Shown here in pieces: positions 23,986 to 63,900 of a stretch of DNA of 64,000 nt. Below the pieces are notes generated by a model, which worked only from the letters and a program-made list of their open reading frames with translations, ran no database searches and had not been told where the DNA came from. The number at the start of each line of letters is the position of its first letter. The first letter of the stretch is position 1. A program made the position numbers and the translations under genes. Source of the stretch: Lota lota (lineage: Eukaryota; Chordata; Actinopteri; Gadiformes; Lotidae); assembly GCA_026745465.1 (NCBI GenBank), contig JACYXH010000087.1:1982311-2046310 (forward strand), given 5' to 3'.

Positions 23986-24399
23986 CACCCCTTGCACATT
24001 GAAGTGCAGTTTTATAAACGTCTTAGCCTATATTATTGCACTTGCTAAACATGTTAGCCTTAGGAACAGTAGGTAATATTTCTGTAAAGGAATGAAGTCA
24101 AAGTTATCAAATTATTAATAACATTCCAGCAGCTATCTGTAAATCCAATGTTCTGCAAAAATAAACAAAATGCTATGAGGGCCTTATGATTGTGTAGTAG
24201 GATGTCAATTTGTTTTCAACCCACCTGCCAAAAACAGTAAATTAAGGCTATTTTGTAGCTACCAATCAGGAAAATTCTCTACAAAGTCAAGTTCCTGGTT
24301 GCCTTTCTCTGCCCAACTAATAATAATAAACAATAATATAATACTAGACATAGAATATACTAACTGACTGTTCTTTTTTTTCTATTGTCTCCCAGCAGA

Positions 24400-25695
24400 A
24401 TGACAATTCGATGTGGTGCCTTACGTATGTTGGGACAAAGATGCTTCCTGTTTTCTTCCTCACTTCTGTTGCTGTGTTTACTTAAGCTGGTTTACATCAA
24501 CGTGAGAGTGAAGGACAGCTTATATCTTAAGCACAATGGATTTACTGTCAGCTCTTCCAGAATCTGGGCCCACGGGTACGACATCAACTGCACTCGTATA
24601 TACAAATTGGAACCTGTGGAGATAGGCAAGTCTTTAGAGATACGAAGGAAAGTCAATGTGGACTTGGAAGATGACAGGATTGTCTCTTTGTCCGCAGACT
24701 GTCAGAGGTTTGTCAAAACAAGACGATACAATGATATCCCCGTGTCAGATAAGGAATTGAAATTTCCCCTGGCATATTCCCTTGTTGTACACAAGAATGC
24801 ACCCATGGTAGAGCGCATTCTTCGAGCAATATATGCGCCTCACAACATCTATTGCATTCACTATGACAAAAAATCAACGACAGCTTTTATTAAAGCCATG
24901 GAAAACATGGCTAATTGTTTACCCAACCTGTTTATTGCATCCAAAATTGAATCTGTTGAGTATGCCCATATATCCAGGCTCAATGCTGACCTTAATTGCA
25001 TCTCTGACATATTGAAGTCTGACGTAAAATGGGAGTATGTCATCAACTTGTGTGGCCAGGATTTCCCCCTTAAAACAAACTATGAACTAGTTATAGAGCT
25101 CAAGGCACTCAATGGAAGCAACATGATTGAATCTAGTCGACCCAGTGAGCTGAAAAAGCAGCGCTTCCTCTTTCAGTATGAGCTGCAGAGCATGCCTTAT
25201 GAGTACCACAAGCTTCCAGTGAAAACAACAAGCGCAAAAGATGCAGCTCCTCACAGTATTGAGGTGTTTATTGGAAGTGCATACTTTGTCCTGTCACGGG
25301 ATTTTGTGACTTTTGTGACCACTACCCAGGTGGCCAAAGACTTTCTGGCCTGGTCTGCCGACACATACTCACCAGATGAGCACTTCTGGGCCACATTGGT
25401 CCGGGTTCCAGGGGTGCCAGGCCACATTCTGAGGTCTCAAACCGATATTACGGACCTACAGAGCAAGACACGGTTAGTTAAATGGAACTATCTAGAAGGA
25501 TCACTTTATCCACCTTGCACTGGCACCCATAAGCGTAGTGTTTGCATCTATGGAGCTGCAGAGCTCCGTTGGCTGCTGAACTATGGCCATTGGTTTGCCA
25601 ACAAGTTTGATCTCAAAGTGGATCCAATCGTTATTAATTGCTTGGAAGAAAAGCTAGAGGAAAAACGAAAACACAGAGGAAACATGCTGGTGTGA
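24400..25695 (+). CDS. gcnt4: Beta-1,6-N-acetylglucosaminyltransferase 4 (core 2)
   Basis: GCNT4 adds beta-1,6-linked GlcNAc to core-1 O-glycans to make core-2 branches in the Golgi (GT14 family). The product is 431 residues, near the usual length. It is a type II membrane protein: a short basic N-terminus, a hydrophobic anchor at about residues 16-34 (CFLFSSSLLLLCLLKLVYIN), then a stem and lumenal catalytic domain. Recognisable GT14 blocks are YCIHYDKKS (about 150), EYAHISRLNADLNC, NLCGQDFPL (about 215), IEVFIGSAYFVLS, SPDEHFWATL (about 323) and TRLVKWNY (about 358). Several cysteines expected to form disulphides are present. The ATG at 24400 was chosen because the acceptor CCCAGCAG ends one base before it; the frame extends upstream only into intron. 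The coding region is a single exon, as in other vertebrates. It follows ankrd31 in the same orientation, as in human. Confidence 0.97.
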   Translation: MTIRCGALRMLGQRCFLFSSSLLLLCLLKLVYINVRVKDSLYLKHNGFTVSSSRIWAHGYDINCTRIYKLEPVEIGKSLEIRRKVNVDLEDDRIVSLSADCQRFVKTRRYNDIPVSDKELKFPLAYSLVVHKNAPMVERILRAIYAPHNIYCIHYDKKSTTAFIKAMENMANCLPNLFIASKIESVEYAHISRLNADLNCISDILKSDVKWEYVINLCGQDFPLKTNYELVIELKALNGSNMIESSRPSELKKQRFLFQYELQSMPYEYHKLPVKTTSAKDAAPHSIEVFIGSAYFVLSRDFVTFVTTTQVAKDFLAWSADTYSPDEHFWATLVRVPGVPGHILRSQTDITDLQSKTRLVKWNYLEGSLYPPCTGTHKRSVCIYGAAELRWLLNYGHWFANKFDLKVDPIVINCLEEKLEEKRKHRGNMLV

Positions 25696-25994
25696 ATGTC
25701 AAAATGGAATTGTACAGCAAGTTGGCATTTTATTCAGCATAGATGTGTTTCTTTTCTTTTTACTGATGTCATTGAAAATGTAATTCGGTTCATTGGAACA
25801 CAGGTGACATTGCTGGGAAGGGACACATCAAATGTCAGATGTCTCAAATGTCAGATCCCAAATGTTATTTATTCGAAATGGTTCAATACATACAGAGTTG
25901 AGGAAATGTGAAATACCAAAGACCCATATGTATGGATTTTAACTTACCTAATCAAATTAATCATGTGGTGGAATGTGTTCTTGGTTGTTTTTTC

Positions 25995-26000
25995 AATAAA
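25995..26000 (+). promoter_or_regulatory. gcnt4 poly(A) signal
   Basis: AATAAA 300 bp after the stop codon, the first one downstream, followed by T-rich sequence. Confidence 0.65.
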
Positions 26001-28068
26001 TATTTGCTCATATTGTTCATGAATTGTTTATTTTATTTTTAAGAGATTTCAGCACTGGAAAATCTCTTTCACAAAGTACTAACGAGTATGTGACTAGCAT
26101 GTAGGCTACTTGTGTCTTCATCCATACTAACTGAATATTTTGTACTTACATTTTTACTAAATGATGTACTAAAATGTTAACTCCAAAACTATTTTCAGGA
26201 ATATTTATATATTATATATATGAATTAATATTGAGACTTGCAGGCCTTTAAAAAGATGAGACGGTAACACCCTGCCCACCAAAATGTAAAATTTGTGCAC
26301 AAATACTGTTACGTCAAAATATATTCTCTATTTATATATGCTAGTCACAATAGTGAATGGGTGGATTACAACTTTGCTGAGCTTTGCAAAAATAGACCAT
26401 TGAAAAGGGAATTGATTTTCACTTTGAAAAGTTGAATTGTGTTTGAATTTTGTTCTCCATGTATACTAATAATGCATCAAATGTTGGATGGGAGCTGAGC
26501 AGTCGCTAATACATGTCAGTCTATTGGTTTGAATACGGACCTGGAGGGGGAGTAAATGTCTTAACAGCACCAACCCACATTGTCCTAATTTTCTCTTCAG
26601 CACAAACATTTTCTGATATAAGATATGGTTGGTTGCCAAAACAAACAGTAGCAAACAATGCTGGTCGCATTGTTCAGCTTTTGAAAAGGCTAACATTCTT
26701 TCAGGTTTCAGTTGACCAAACGTTTTCTTTTTGTCACGTAACAGTTCTTGTTTATTTGATTTGATTTATTTATAGGAACAGATCAACATAGGCCTACTTT
26801 ACAAATTGTTTGGCAGCTGGCTGTAGCAGTAAACTGAAGTTTATGGGAAGTTGAAAGGCTATTGAGGAAGTGAAATCTGAATACGAAGCATTTCCTTTTA
26901 CCTCCATCTACCCCCTTTCTGTATTTGCAAGTAGACAACGGACAATAACCATCATTCTTCCTCTGGCTAGGTATTTTGGAAAGGTCCCAAGTTGAGCTGG
27001 GGGAGGGGGGTTCCAGCCTCATTCATATCATGGCTGTGGTAACAGAGATGCAGTGTCATCTGGCTGAGCCAGACCCCTTGACCCCCAACAACATTGTAGA
27101 ACTATAACTATGATAGTCTATACTGTCAAATGCATTACATATAGGCCTACAATTACAAATAAGAATCAAGACTAAGGCTTGCAAAGGTTTATTTCCTTAA
27201 AATGAGCTAATCTTATAAAAAAAATCTAGATATACTTGATTTGTAGTCTCTCTAGCATTATTGACATGTTATACTTTCAGAGCAAAATTAGAAACGGAAA
27301 TAAAAACTTGTTAAATAGGTCCATAGTGTATTAATTCCACATATTGAATTAAGAACAGAGGCAGAGGCGCACTGGGGAAGGAAAATCAGTCAGTCAGCAA
27401 CCTTGAAAATACATGGTAAAAGGCTCATTATGTTAACATAAGACTTTCAAGGTAAACTGCCATCTGCTCGTTTAAATATGAAAGTCCCGGAAATCATAAA
27501 GAAGGTGCATCTTGGTGGTTTACAGGCATTCGCGCATTAAGGATAGGAGCTAGACAGCTGTTAGGTAAGCGCTTATAGCTGGAATTGAGGGATACATTAA
27601 AACCCAATGGAAATGGAAATTGCAGTACTTAATTATGCCTTTTTGATCTGTCTTGAACCCTGACTATATTTATCAATGACAGAGTGCTTGCCCTCAAGTA
27701 GCCTGGCCCTCCAGTTGGGGTGAGTTTGGCACATGAAACCATAGGGGACTGAGCTTAAAAGAAGATAGGGAGTTCAGAGGTGAAAATGTTTTGGGTTGCA
27801 TAAAAGGCCCCTTTTAACCCATTTTAAGATTGATCAAATGATTAAACTCATTAAACAATTTGTTGTAGCAATAGTTTATATTAACTCCTCTCCTCTCTCT
27901 CCAACCTCTTCTTTCTTTCTCCTCTCCTTCCTCTCCTCCTCTGCTATTGCTGGTTTTCTTTCTAGCTCCTCCTCGTATTCATGTTACGAACCAAATTTAG
28001 ATTTGTTTGGTAAAATATTGTTAAGTACTTTAACATTATATTGGGTAGCCCATTAAAGGATGTGGCAA

Positions 28069-28070
<2 letters not shown>
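26001..28070. other. gcnt4-tjp2 intergenic DNA
   Basis: No coding signature. There is a pyrimidine-rich stretch at 27880-27970 and otherwise AT-rich unique-looking sequence. Distal promoter elements for tjp2 could lie here, but none is recognisable. Confidence 0.5.

Positions 28071-28116
<46 letters not shown>
28071..28116. repeat. (AT)n microsatellite
   Basis: About 22 uninterrupted AT units. Confidence 0.95.
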
Positions 28117-28120
<4 letters not shown>

Positions 28121-28689
28121 TTCTGCTGGCACAACATTGATCCATGGCAGCTTATACGTTTATTAGCTAAAATCATGGATGTTGGAATTCCTTACAATGA
28201 TGACATACACACACACACAAACAAACAATTTAAAATGTAGTCACCATTTTCAACCAGTGTTTTTATGTGTCTTTAAGTAACTTTATTGCAACTAGGACAT
28301 TTCCAGCTATCGATTGATTGTCCAATGTTGCCTTATGAGTTGATTCGCAAAATGTACGGATGTTAGAATTCCTAATAACAAGGCTGTGTGCGTATTTGCA
28401 GAGCTGGCCTTATCTTTTATTACTACACTAACCTCTCTACTGTATTGCTGTATCATTTTATTTCGTCTTTTGTATTAATGTCATTTTTGTATATGGTAAC
28501 TTAAAACAATTTGTATTACCAAAACGTTAAATAATGTTTAATGTATCATCTTATAGTACTTATCTTGGATAAATCTTGTCTTAATTGTAGTAGGGCTTTT
28601 ATTTTATTTATTTCTGGCCGATTTCACCTGGTGACTATCACTGGTGATCCATCCTCATCTTTATCCTCTCTTTTGGTCCAGACTGATCA

Positions 28690-28908
28690 GGTAACACTTT
28701 ACAATATGAGTACATTAATTAACCATTAATTACCAGTAGTATAAATTAATACCTTAGTTAACATGAATACCATTAGTAGATTATTACTAGTCCGTTAGTT
28801 AACTGTTAATTAACTGCCATTTAATCATTAGGTAATGCATATTACTGCTAATAATGAACTATTGCTAATTACTGGTTAATAATTGTAACCTAATTGTAAA
28901 GTGTTACC
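28690..28908. mobile_element. Complete MITE with perfect 16-bp terminal inverted repeats
   Basis: It starts GGTAACACTTTACAAT and ends ATTGTAAAGTGTTACC, exact reverse complements. The 219-bp interior is full of TTAACTAAT/ATTAACCATTAATTA motifs and can itself fold. These ends are very common in fish genomes. A truncated relative ends at 16910. Confidence 0.9.
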
Positions 28909-29501
28909 ACTGTTCTAGAGTTACTCAGTGGAAGACAAAGTAGGAGCTGCTCCCACCACGCCTTTTTGTTGATGTTTTGTGTTATGGACAGGATGGAAAA
29001 GGAAAGTGGGTTGCGACAATAGCATAGACGTGCAGGAAATGAGGATGGAACCTCACCCTGGAACCTTACTTGGGTGTCAGACAAATGGAAGCCACCAAGC
29101 TACCACCAAAATGTATAAAGGATGCTGTCTAGAATCATGGAGCTCACTAAGACAATGAACTGTCCTTGAAAGCAGTATGTGGGATTAGATTGTAACGCAT
29201 TCATTCATTGAGCACATGGGACACCGTGGATTAAACAGGATTATCAGTCATTGACAATCATTTGATACCACAGTGATTTATTATATTTGTTCACTTAAAT
29301 TTATTTTTTAGAAGGTATCTGTTGGCAAGGGCATAGCTTGTAAAGCCATTGGAGTCATATTCCAATGCGTACCGTAGGCACTAGTATACAACATTCTATC
29401 TCATCAACATCTTCTCTGTTCTGCTTTGTTAATGTGGGGAATGTCAAATCATTATCTTGAGTTGGGGGCAGACAGCGTGCAAGCTTGTTACCACATACAC
29501 A

Positions 29502-29505
<4 letters not shown>

Positions 29506-29533
<28 letters not shown>

Positions 29534-29600
29534 TCAGGATTCATACATACAAACAAACACATACATACATACATACATACATACATACATACATACACAC
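29506..29600. repeat. (CA)n and (CATA)n microsatellites
   Basis: A CA run at 29506-29533 and a CATA run at about 29559-29598, about 400 bp upstream of the first tjp2 coding exon. Both drive spurious long open frames. Confidence 0.9.
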
Positions 29601-29699
29601 ACACATGCACACAAAAACAGGCACATGCACACAGACACTTGAGTGGACCAGGAGTCCTGCATGCAGTGCTGGCAATCACAGCAAAAGCTGCCTCTGCCC

Positions 29700-29934
29700 T
29701 CCACCCCACCCCCCTTGCTCTCTATCTCTCCTCTCTCCATCTCTCTGTCTCTCTCTTGCACACGCTTTCTCTCTCTTGCTTTCTCTCTCCCACTCCCTCG
29801 TTCTTCATTCTCAGTCCGTGCGGTACCTTCATGCTGTAAACAACTGTCTGTGGGAGCTTCATGCGGCTCTCTATTCTCCTACCTGCGCGGTACACTGGCA
29901 TTTTGTTCAGCTGCTCTTCCTGTCATTTGTCACC
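29700..29934 (+). promoter_or_regulatory. Candidate tjp2 promoter / 5' untranslated region
   Basis: A pyrimidine-rich stretch of CTCTCT and CCTC motifs precedes the ATG at 29935, which has the context GTCACCATGC. No TATA box is evident. Transcription could start here, but untranslated exons further upstream cannot be excluded. Confidence 0.35.
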
Positions 29935-57427
<27,493 letters not shown>

Positions 57428-58012
57428 TGTTAACAACATCAGCCGAGCCCCAGAAATACATGTAACCATTTAATTTTAGAGAACCATCCTTATTAGTATA
57501 TTATTATATAAATATTATATAAAACATTTTAATTATTTGAATGTACAGGTTACCATACAAAAATAGGCATTACCACTTAATATTACTATCAGACTTATCA
57601 ACCTTGTTGTACTTTTTTTAAACACTTTTCTTTTCATATTCCAGCGCTACGTGTTTCAATGATATTTGTGATATTGTAAATGGTGAAATATGATATTTTA
57701 ATTGCAATTTCATCGGAAACATGAGCTCGCTGCATGATATTTTCCCCCCTTTCTCATTATTCATGTACTCTTTGTCCATATACAATACGTCCAATGTAGA
57801 CCTCCGGGGAGAATTTCAACATGAACATTGATCGCACAATATACCCCAGCATTTTGATGTTGAAGAAAATATTTTTTATTACAAAAAATTATAATCCAGT
57901 GCACTATATAACCTATCTAATCTCACCTATTCCCAATATAGTCTCAATATATTTAAATTACCTTTCCTTATCCTATAGTAAGGTTAAATGCCTGTAACAA
58001 TTTATAATGATT

Positions 58013-58018
58013 AATAAA
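58013..58018 (+). promoter_or_regulatory. Candidate tjp2 poly(A) signal
   Basis: AATAAA 590 bp after the tjp2 stop codon, in AT-rich sequence. Confidence 0.5.
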
Positions 58019-58112
58019 ACATATTGAAGCAATCTTGAAATGGCTATTTCCCATTAAAATCATCATCAAATACGATGAAATGAAATTGTTTAGTCATCTG
58101 CCACTCAGAATA

Positions 58113-58120
58113 GTGTGTAT

Positions 58121-58197
<77 letters not shown>
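58113..58197. repeat. (GT)n microsatellite
   Basis: About 40 GT units with minor interruptions near the left end, just past the candidate tjp2 poly(A) site. Confidence 0.95.
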
Positions 58198-59299
58198 GTG
58201 GTCAGGGGAATGCTCCTTTTTAGCTTGAGCCCCTGCCACACAAAATGTATCTGCACCGCCCTGTAGAGATATGTATCTAATTAGTTTATCTAAATTAAAA
58301 AAAGAAGAGTCAAATTAAGGTTGACTCTTTTTGCCTGTAGTTGCTCTTTAGCAGGCATGTATTTAACTTTTGAAGGAGTTGTTAATTAACTGGAAGTGGC
58401 TGCCTTTCTAGTCTTAAACCAAGAGTGTAAAATACATATTTTCTCTGTTTAAACACATTTCAAGTATAACCTCCTTGGCTCGAGAGCTCCGAAGCCAAAG
58501 ATCTATACCTCAGCAGAGCCCCCTTACTCCTTCCACAACCCCCTTCCTCTCTGATCTGACCTTGCTGGCCAGGGAGACTTTCAGGTCTTGTCATGCAGCA
58601 CCCTCCTTGTGCAGGCCATCCAGACTCCTTGACACAACAAACAATGTGTTTGAATTTCAACATTTATTCTATTGTTATTGTTCTTCTGCATTTTGTAACT
58701 GACAAGTATTTTAAAGATTAAAGAGTCCCTATATATCATTGCAAGCTGAATACAATTTCTGGTAATGGCATTAATGAACTGTATTAAAAAATATCCATCA
58801 TTGCAGTTTTGACTGGACTACTGACTTTGCATGTCCCACTGCTGTTTAACACTGCATGCATACTGTTAGCCTTCATACTACATGCTTACTTGAACATAAC
58901 CAATTTTGGCAATAGACCCCTAGGACAAACACAGGTGTTGCTCATAACACTAGGTCTGCTACTTTTATGTACAAGGGCAAGGGTAATAGACTTATCTTCA
59001 CTAGTTCAGTCTACTATCCGTAACCTGGTACATAAAAATAGTAGACCATAATTAGTGCTAGAGTGACACTTATGTTTATCCTATAATGCTGCTTCTGTGG
59101 AAAGGATCTAGGCAGGGCTTGCAAAACCAGTACAAGAAAGTGGTGGGTTTGAACAAATCGGTGGCCTTGATTAAATGGGTCAAATTATGCTTTTTTGGTT
59201 TTTCCCTTTTCATTAGTATATTATATTGTTTTTTGGTCCTTGTAAAAGGAGGCAGCCTTCACAGTCTGCCTTTCCTTCCGTGACTTGGTGACGTCACCC

Positions 59300-59360
59300 A
59301 TAAACACATTTTCATATGGCCCGCCTCGCGACTAGTTTGGCACCCCTCAAACGAAGCTAG
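59300..59360 (-). repeat. hAT (Charlie-type) terminal fragment
   Basis: The reverse complement reads GAGGGGTGCCAAACTAGTCG, then GGCGGGCCATATGAAAATG, similar to the end of the hAT fossil at 3018. No transposase is nearby. Confidence 0.5.
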
Positions 59361-59749
59361 TTATAGTGGAGGTCGGTGGAGTTCGGTTCTAATTAGTGTC
59401 ATGTGAAGAAGACACTGTTTTAGACAGCGCCAAGGCAAATCCCTTTGTGTGGACTTCCAAAGGAAGACAAAGTGAAGAATCAGTGGTTAAATTTCATTTT
59501 TACTGTTCCCTTCTTTTTACGTTGGACTGCTTTTTTTTAATGGGTGTTCAAGTGCGTAGTTGTTGGTTGTAGCTGATCTGTACACCCAGTGTGAAAGCTA
59601 CCTAACGTCATAGTGTTCTAATGTTTTTTTTTTCTTTACCTACAATTTTGTAGAATTACTCTTCTTCTGTTGTACGCCTGCTAACTTTTCTTGTGGGTGA
59701 ATTTTGCAGTTTAGTTTTTTTGTCTGAGGTTATAGTTTAACAATAAATG

Positions 59750-60040
59750 AACACAAATTTTGTTCTGCCTGGCTTGCCATCACTTTTGTTAGTGTTTCAA
59801 ATGTGTGTTTTTTTCCCTTTCACAAACTTACCCTCATTCAAAGCAGAGTGCGACAGGGGCCTTAAAGAGACAGGCGCTAAAAACCGAGCGTTTCTGAAAA
59901 AGGCTGATAGAGGTGCTGCAGCAATGTACAGTGTGAGAATAATAAGGTGTATTTTTTTTACATTAAAGCATGTTAACCTATTCTGGTAGAACACCTAAAT
60001 ACCCCTAAGTACTTAACCAGAAAATAAACAAATATGACCC
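59750..60040 (+). repeat. Dispersed teleost repeat
   Basis: CTTAAAGAGACAGGCGCTAA, GCTGCAGCAATGTACAGTGT, TTACATTAAAGCATGTTAAC and TTCTGGTAGAACACC, in this order, match a repeat I know to be very common in fish genomes, often appearing as a spurious 'LKETGAK' ORF. Its class is not known to me. Confidence 0.6.
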
Positions 60041-60306
60041 CATTAATGTGCATGTTGTCCCGGTTGAATGTCCAAGGACATCCACATCAGGGTTGCTCAG
60101 TGAGCCTACAAACATGGAAAATGCCTACTATCCACTGAACATTAGGATATGTGCGCTATACCTAAAACATTTGTTTTCCACTTTACTAAATATTAGTTTT
60201 GACGTCACGTCCTTCACGTCATTGTATTTTCCAGCCATTAGTTGCCACAGACCAAATTATTGGAGAGCATGATTCCATGGGTCAATCGAGTCATGGATGG
60301 GTTGCT

Positions 60307-60312
60307 TTTATT
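60307..60312 (-). promoter_or_regulatory. Candidate apba1 poly(A) signal
   Basis: AATAAA on the minus strand about 645 bp after the apba1 stop codon. Confidence 0.45.
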
Positions 60313-60954
60313 CTATAGACATTAACTAACTTACATACATTTGAGCAAAAGCAAAAACGTGCAGAGAAAAGTCACATAAGGGTGAATTCATATATGGATA
60401 ACTATATATAGATACAACTAAATGTTTGCTTCAGTTGTGGCCTTCCTTCAATTCTTAAATCCTCCACCTCTGCTTCAAACTGAAAATGGCCACCAATGTG
60501 TCTTCCTATCTTTGATTTAAAGGTGCAATAAGGTGTGGTAAACTTTAGAAAAGAATAGTGTTTCAGTACAATAGGCACATTTCTACACTCAAGGCTTAGG
60601 CCTTGCATTGTACCACATTGCAACAAGAGTGAACACGCGCATGTTACAATGTACACACCAAATAACACAATCACTCCACACCACACTTTCTGATTGGACT
60701 AACAATAAATATATTTAAAACTGCAATTTGCAATAGTGTTATGTGTAGATACCAAACAAGGCTTCAGCCGAGGCCTTATGACCGGGAAACTGAAATAACT
60801 AGGACAGGTCCATCCATGGAATAATTTAAGGCTGTGTTCTGTGACCTTCTCAACTTTCATGTTGTGTTTGTGTTTAGGAGGTGTGTTGGTAGGTTGAGGG
60901 AAACGCAAAAATCTAACAAAAAAACGGCCAAAAATCGAAAGTAGGGTCAAACAG

Positions 60955-63900
60955 TCAGATATAAACAGGTTGCTCCTGGGCAGTCAGCAGGCGATACACA
61001 GCTGCAGGCATAGTCTTCATGTGGATCTAAGGATAAAGATATAAAATGATAAAAGGATTATTGAAGTACTGAGCAGTTGATATTCAGCCATTTACATTGT
61101 GACCGTCCCCATTAGTTGTGATGGATAACATGACCATGTGATGTAGATGCATTATTTTTGTCTTTATTATATTGATTATATTGTACATATATACATATAT
61201 TATACAGACTGCTTTAAATGAATAAATAGTTTCTCTCGCGTTCTAGTACAAGTTAGGAACCCTACAACCACTGTTTTAAAGTGTAATAGAGTATTTAAGA
61301 TAAGTGTGTATTTAAAGTGTATTTGCAATAAATAATAGGCATATAAATATTATTTTATATATATATATATATAAATAAAATATGTCTTTGTTTTTTCGTT
61401 TTTATTTATACGCCTATTATTTATTGTAAATACACTTTAAATACACACTTATTTTAAATACACTATTAAACTTAAAACATTGTTGTAGGGTGTATGTATA
61501 AAAGAAATACATTTTTGCATAAGAAGTGTGTGTTAATCTCTGCCGACTGCTGCCAGGTGACCCCTTTTGCATTAAAGATGGACACAACACTAATACATGT
61601 GAAATTCTTTACCTCTCCCATGGCATTGGACAGAATGTGTATCATCTTCTTCTGGGATGTGGTGACCACGCTCTGGCCGTTTATATCAATAATGCGGTGC
61701 CCCACCCTCACGCCACCACGCTCAGCGATGCCTCCACGCATGAGGCTGCAGATCTACAGCAAGAGGTTACAGTGTTCAGAAATTAAAACCAGCTAACTAA
61801 TACCTCTGATTTATTCCCCTGTCTTGTTTGAACTGAATTACATGGTGTCTGATTAAACGTGAAATAATATTATTAATAATACCAGTCTCTATGTAATGCT
61901 ATACAAACCTTCAAACATGTATAATCAACCTTAGGAGTAGTCTTATACCAACATCAAATGAGGTGGAATTGGAGGCAAAATGAATTGGCTTCAATATTAC
62001 ATACAATGCCATTCTGGACACTGAATCCTAGTTGGTAGCGGAGGTCTGGTCGTCTGATGAGGACGGTGGTCACAGGGGGACAGCTCACGATACTCATCTT
62101 GACATGGGTCTCGTTCTTCAAACCCTGCAGTGCAAACAACTAATTAGTCAAATAGGTCAAATGTCAAGATATGTTTTGTTTTTATAAAAAAAAAAACATC
62201 AACTGTTTGATTTCCATTTACAGCCAAGGAAACCCAAACCTGAAACAACTTATTTTAGATGAAAAGCGCTGTAGTGGGTAACATAGTAGTATTATTGATT
62301 GATCCTGGTCCAAACATAGGATACAATGTAAATATAGATTTAAATGCCCTCTATGGGCTGTTATGGGTTACTGGGAAACAACAATTAAACCTTCTGGCTC
62401 CACCTCCCCCCTCCACCTAAAATGTACATGTAGCCATTGAACCAATGTAGACGTTTATGTGTTACTGTTTATCTAATCTCGGATCCAGAAGTCATACTTG
62501 GTGATAGCGATGGTTAAAGCAGATCTTAATGATGCTGTACTCTACCTTAATGATGCTGTAATCTTTACCTTAATGATGCTCTGCTCTATATCTTAATGAT
62601 GCTGTACTCTATCCTTTAATGATGCTGTACTCTATACCTTAATGATGCCTTCTATCTACCTTAATGATGCTCTGGCAGGTGGATAGGGGCAGTCCCACTA
62701 GACTGGTGGAATTGACAGACATAATCGCGTCTCCAATGTTGACGGCACCAGACTTCTCTGCTGGCCCAGCATGCATCATGTTAGCGATGATGACGGTGGG
62801 CAGGATGGAGCCCCACCCACTCTCTACAATGACCACGCCCAGTATCTCCCCCTTAGATTTCTCTATACATACCTGGGGATAACAGCACACAGAGCAAGTG
62901 GTCACAATAGGGTTGCCTACATGTGTGCTGTACAAGTGAAATAATTAATGCATTTACATTTAATGTCCAGTGTGTAGGATTTAATAGAAACTAGTGGTGA
63001 GGTTGCATATTGCCACCAACTGAATACCCGCCCCTCACCCCTCCCTTTCCTATGACTACGGTGGCCTGTACTGGCCTGTGAATATGGGACGTGAATATTG
63101 GTTGCTTTGATAACATGACAGTGAGCAGTTGGTTAACAGTTTTGTTTTGGATACCAACTTCCTCAGAAAGAGTGATAACTACTTTTAGTTATCGAACAGG
63201 GAATCAACCTAAAAAACGAACATCTCCAAAACATGTATTGAAGAATGCCCCCCCCCCCCCCCCCCCCCCCCAATTATCATAATCCCCCTAATCCGCAAAA
63301 TGGCATTCGCTACACTATTTTTCACTTGGATTAAAATGTGAAACTCTATAATAATTGAATCCTCTAAATACAAAGGATATTTAGATGAAGGACAGAGCAT
63401 GCTCTTCTTCACTGGCTATATGAGGCACGTCTGAAAGAGGATTAAGCTTATTGAACACTTATATGTAACGCCATGGTGTGTGTGGATGTGTGAAGCTCTG
63501 TCTGACCAGCGGTTGATTAGGATGTCCATGTCTGAGAGAGGGTTAAGATTCAAGGAAACTTATAGTATAACACCACGGTGTGTGGCGCATCTCATAAACA
63601 ACAACGCTCAGTATAACACTCTTACACAATAATGGTACTAAAATTCTTAACCTCATTCTTATGGCAACCCAAAAGGTTTTTAGTGTTTTTTAACTGGGCC
63701 TGATAATAAAGTGGCAATTAGCATCATCATAATAATATTCAATATGATTCAAGATTGATTACCCCAACCAATCAGGGAATATATATACTATATCAAAATT
63801 AAATTAAAATAAATAAAATAATGTATATTTATATATATTAGCACATACATACAGACTATACAAAGCCACACCTGGCAGGAAGTTATGATACTTACATCTT

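Larger units (their letters stand above)
57428..60954. other. tjp2-apba1 intergenic region
   Basis: Between the two convergent 3' ends. It holds the likely tjp2 3' untranslated region, a (GT)n run, a hAT terminal fragment and a dispersed repeat at 59750-60040. No gene is seen; in mammals a FAM189A2/ENTREP1 gene lies between TJP2 and APBA1. Confidence 0.6.

Noticed and set aside
58035-58256. VCVCVC / THTHTH open frames
   Set aside because: Pure (GT)n translation with no gene context.
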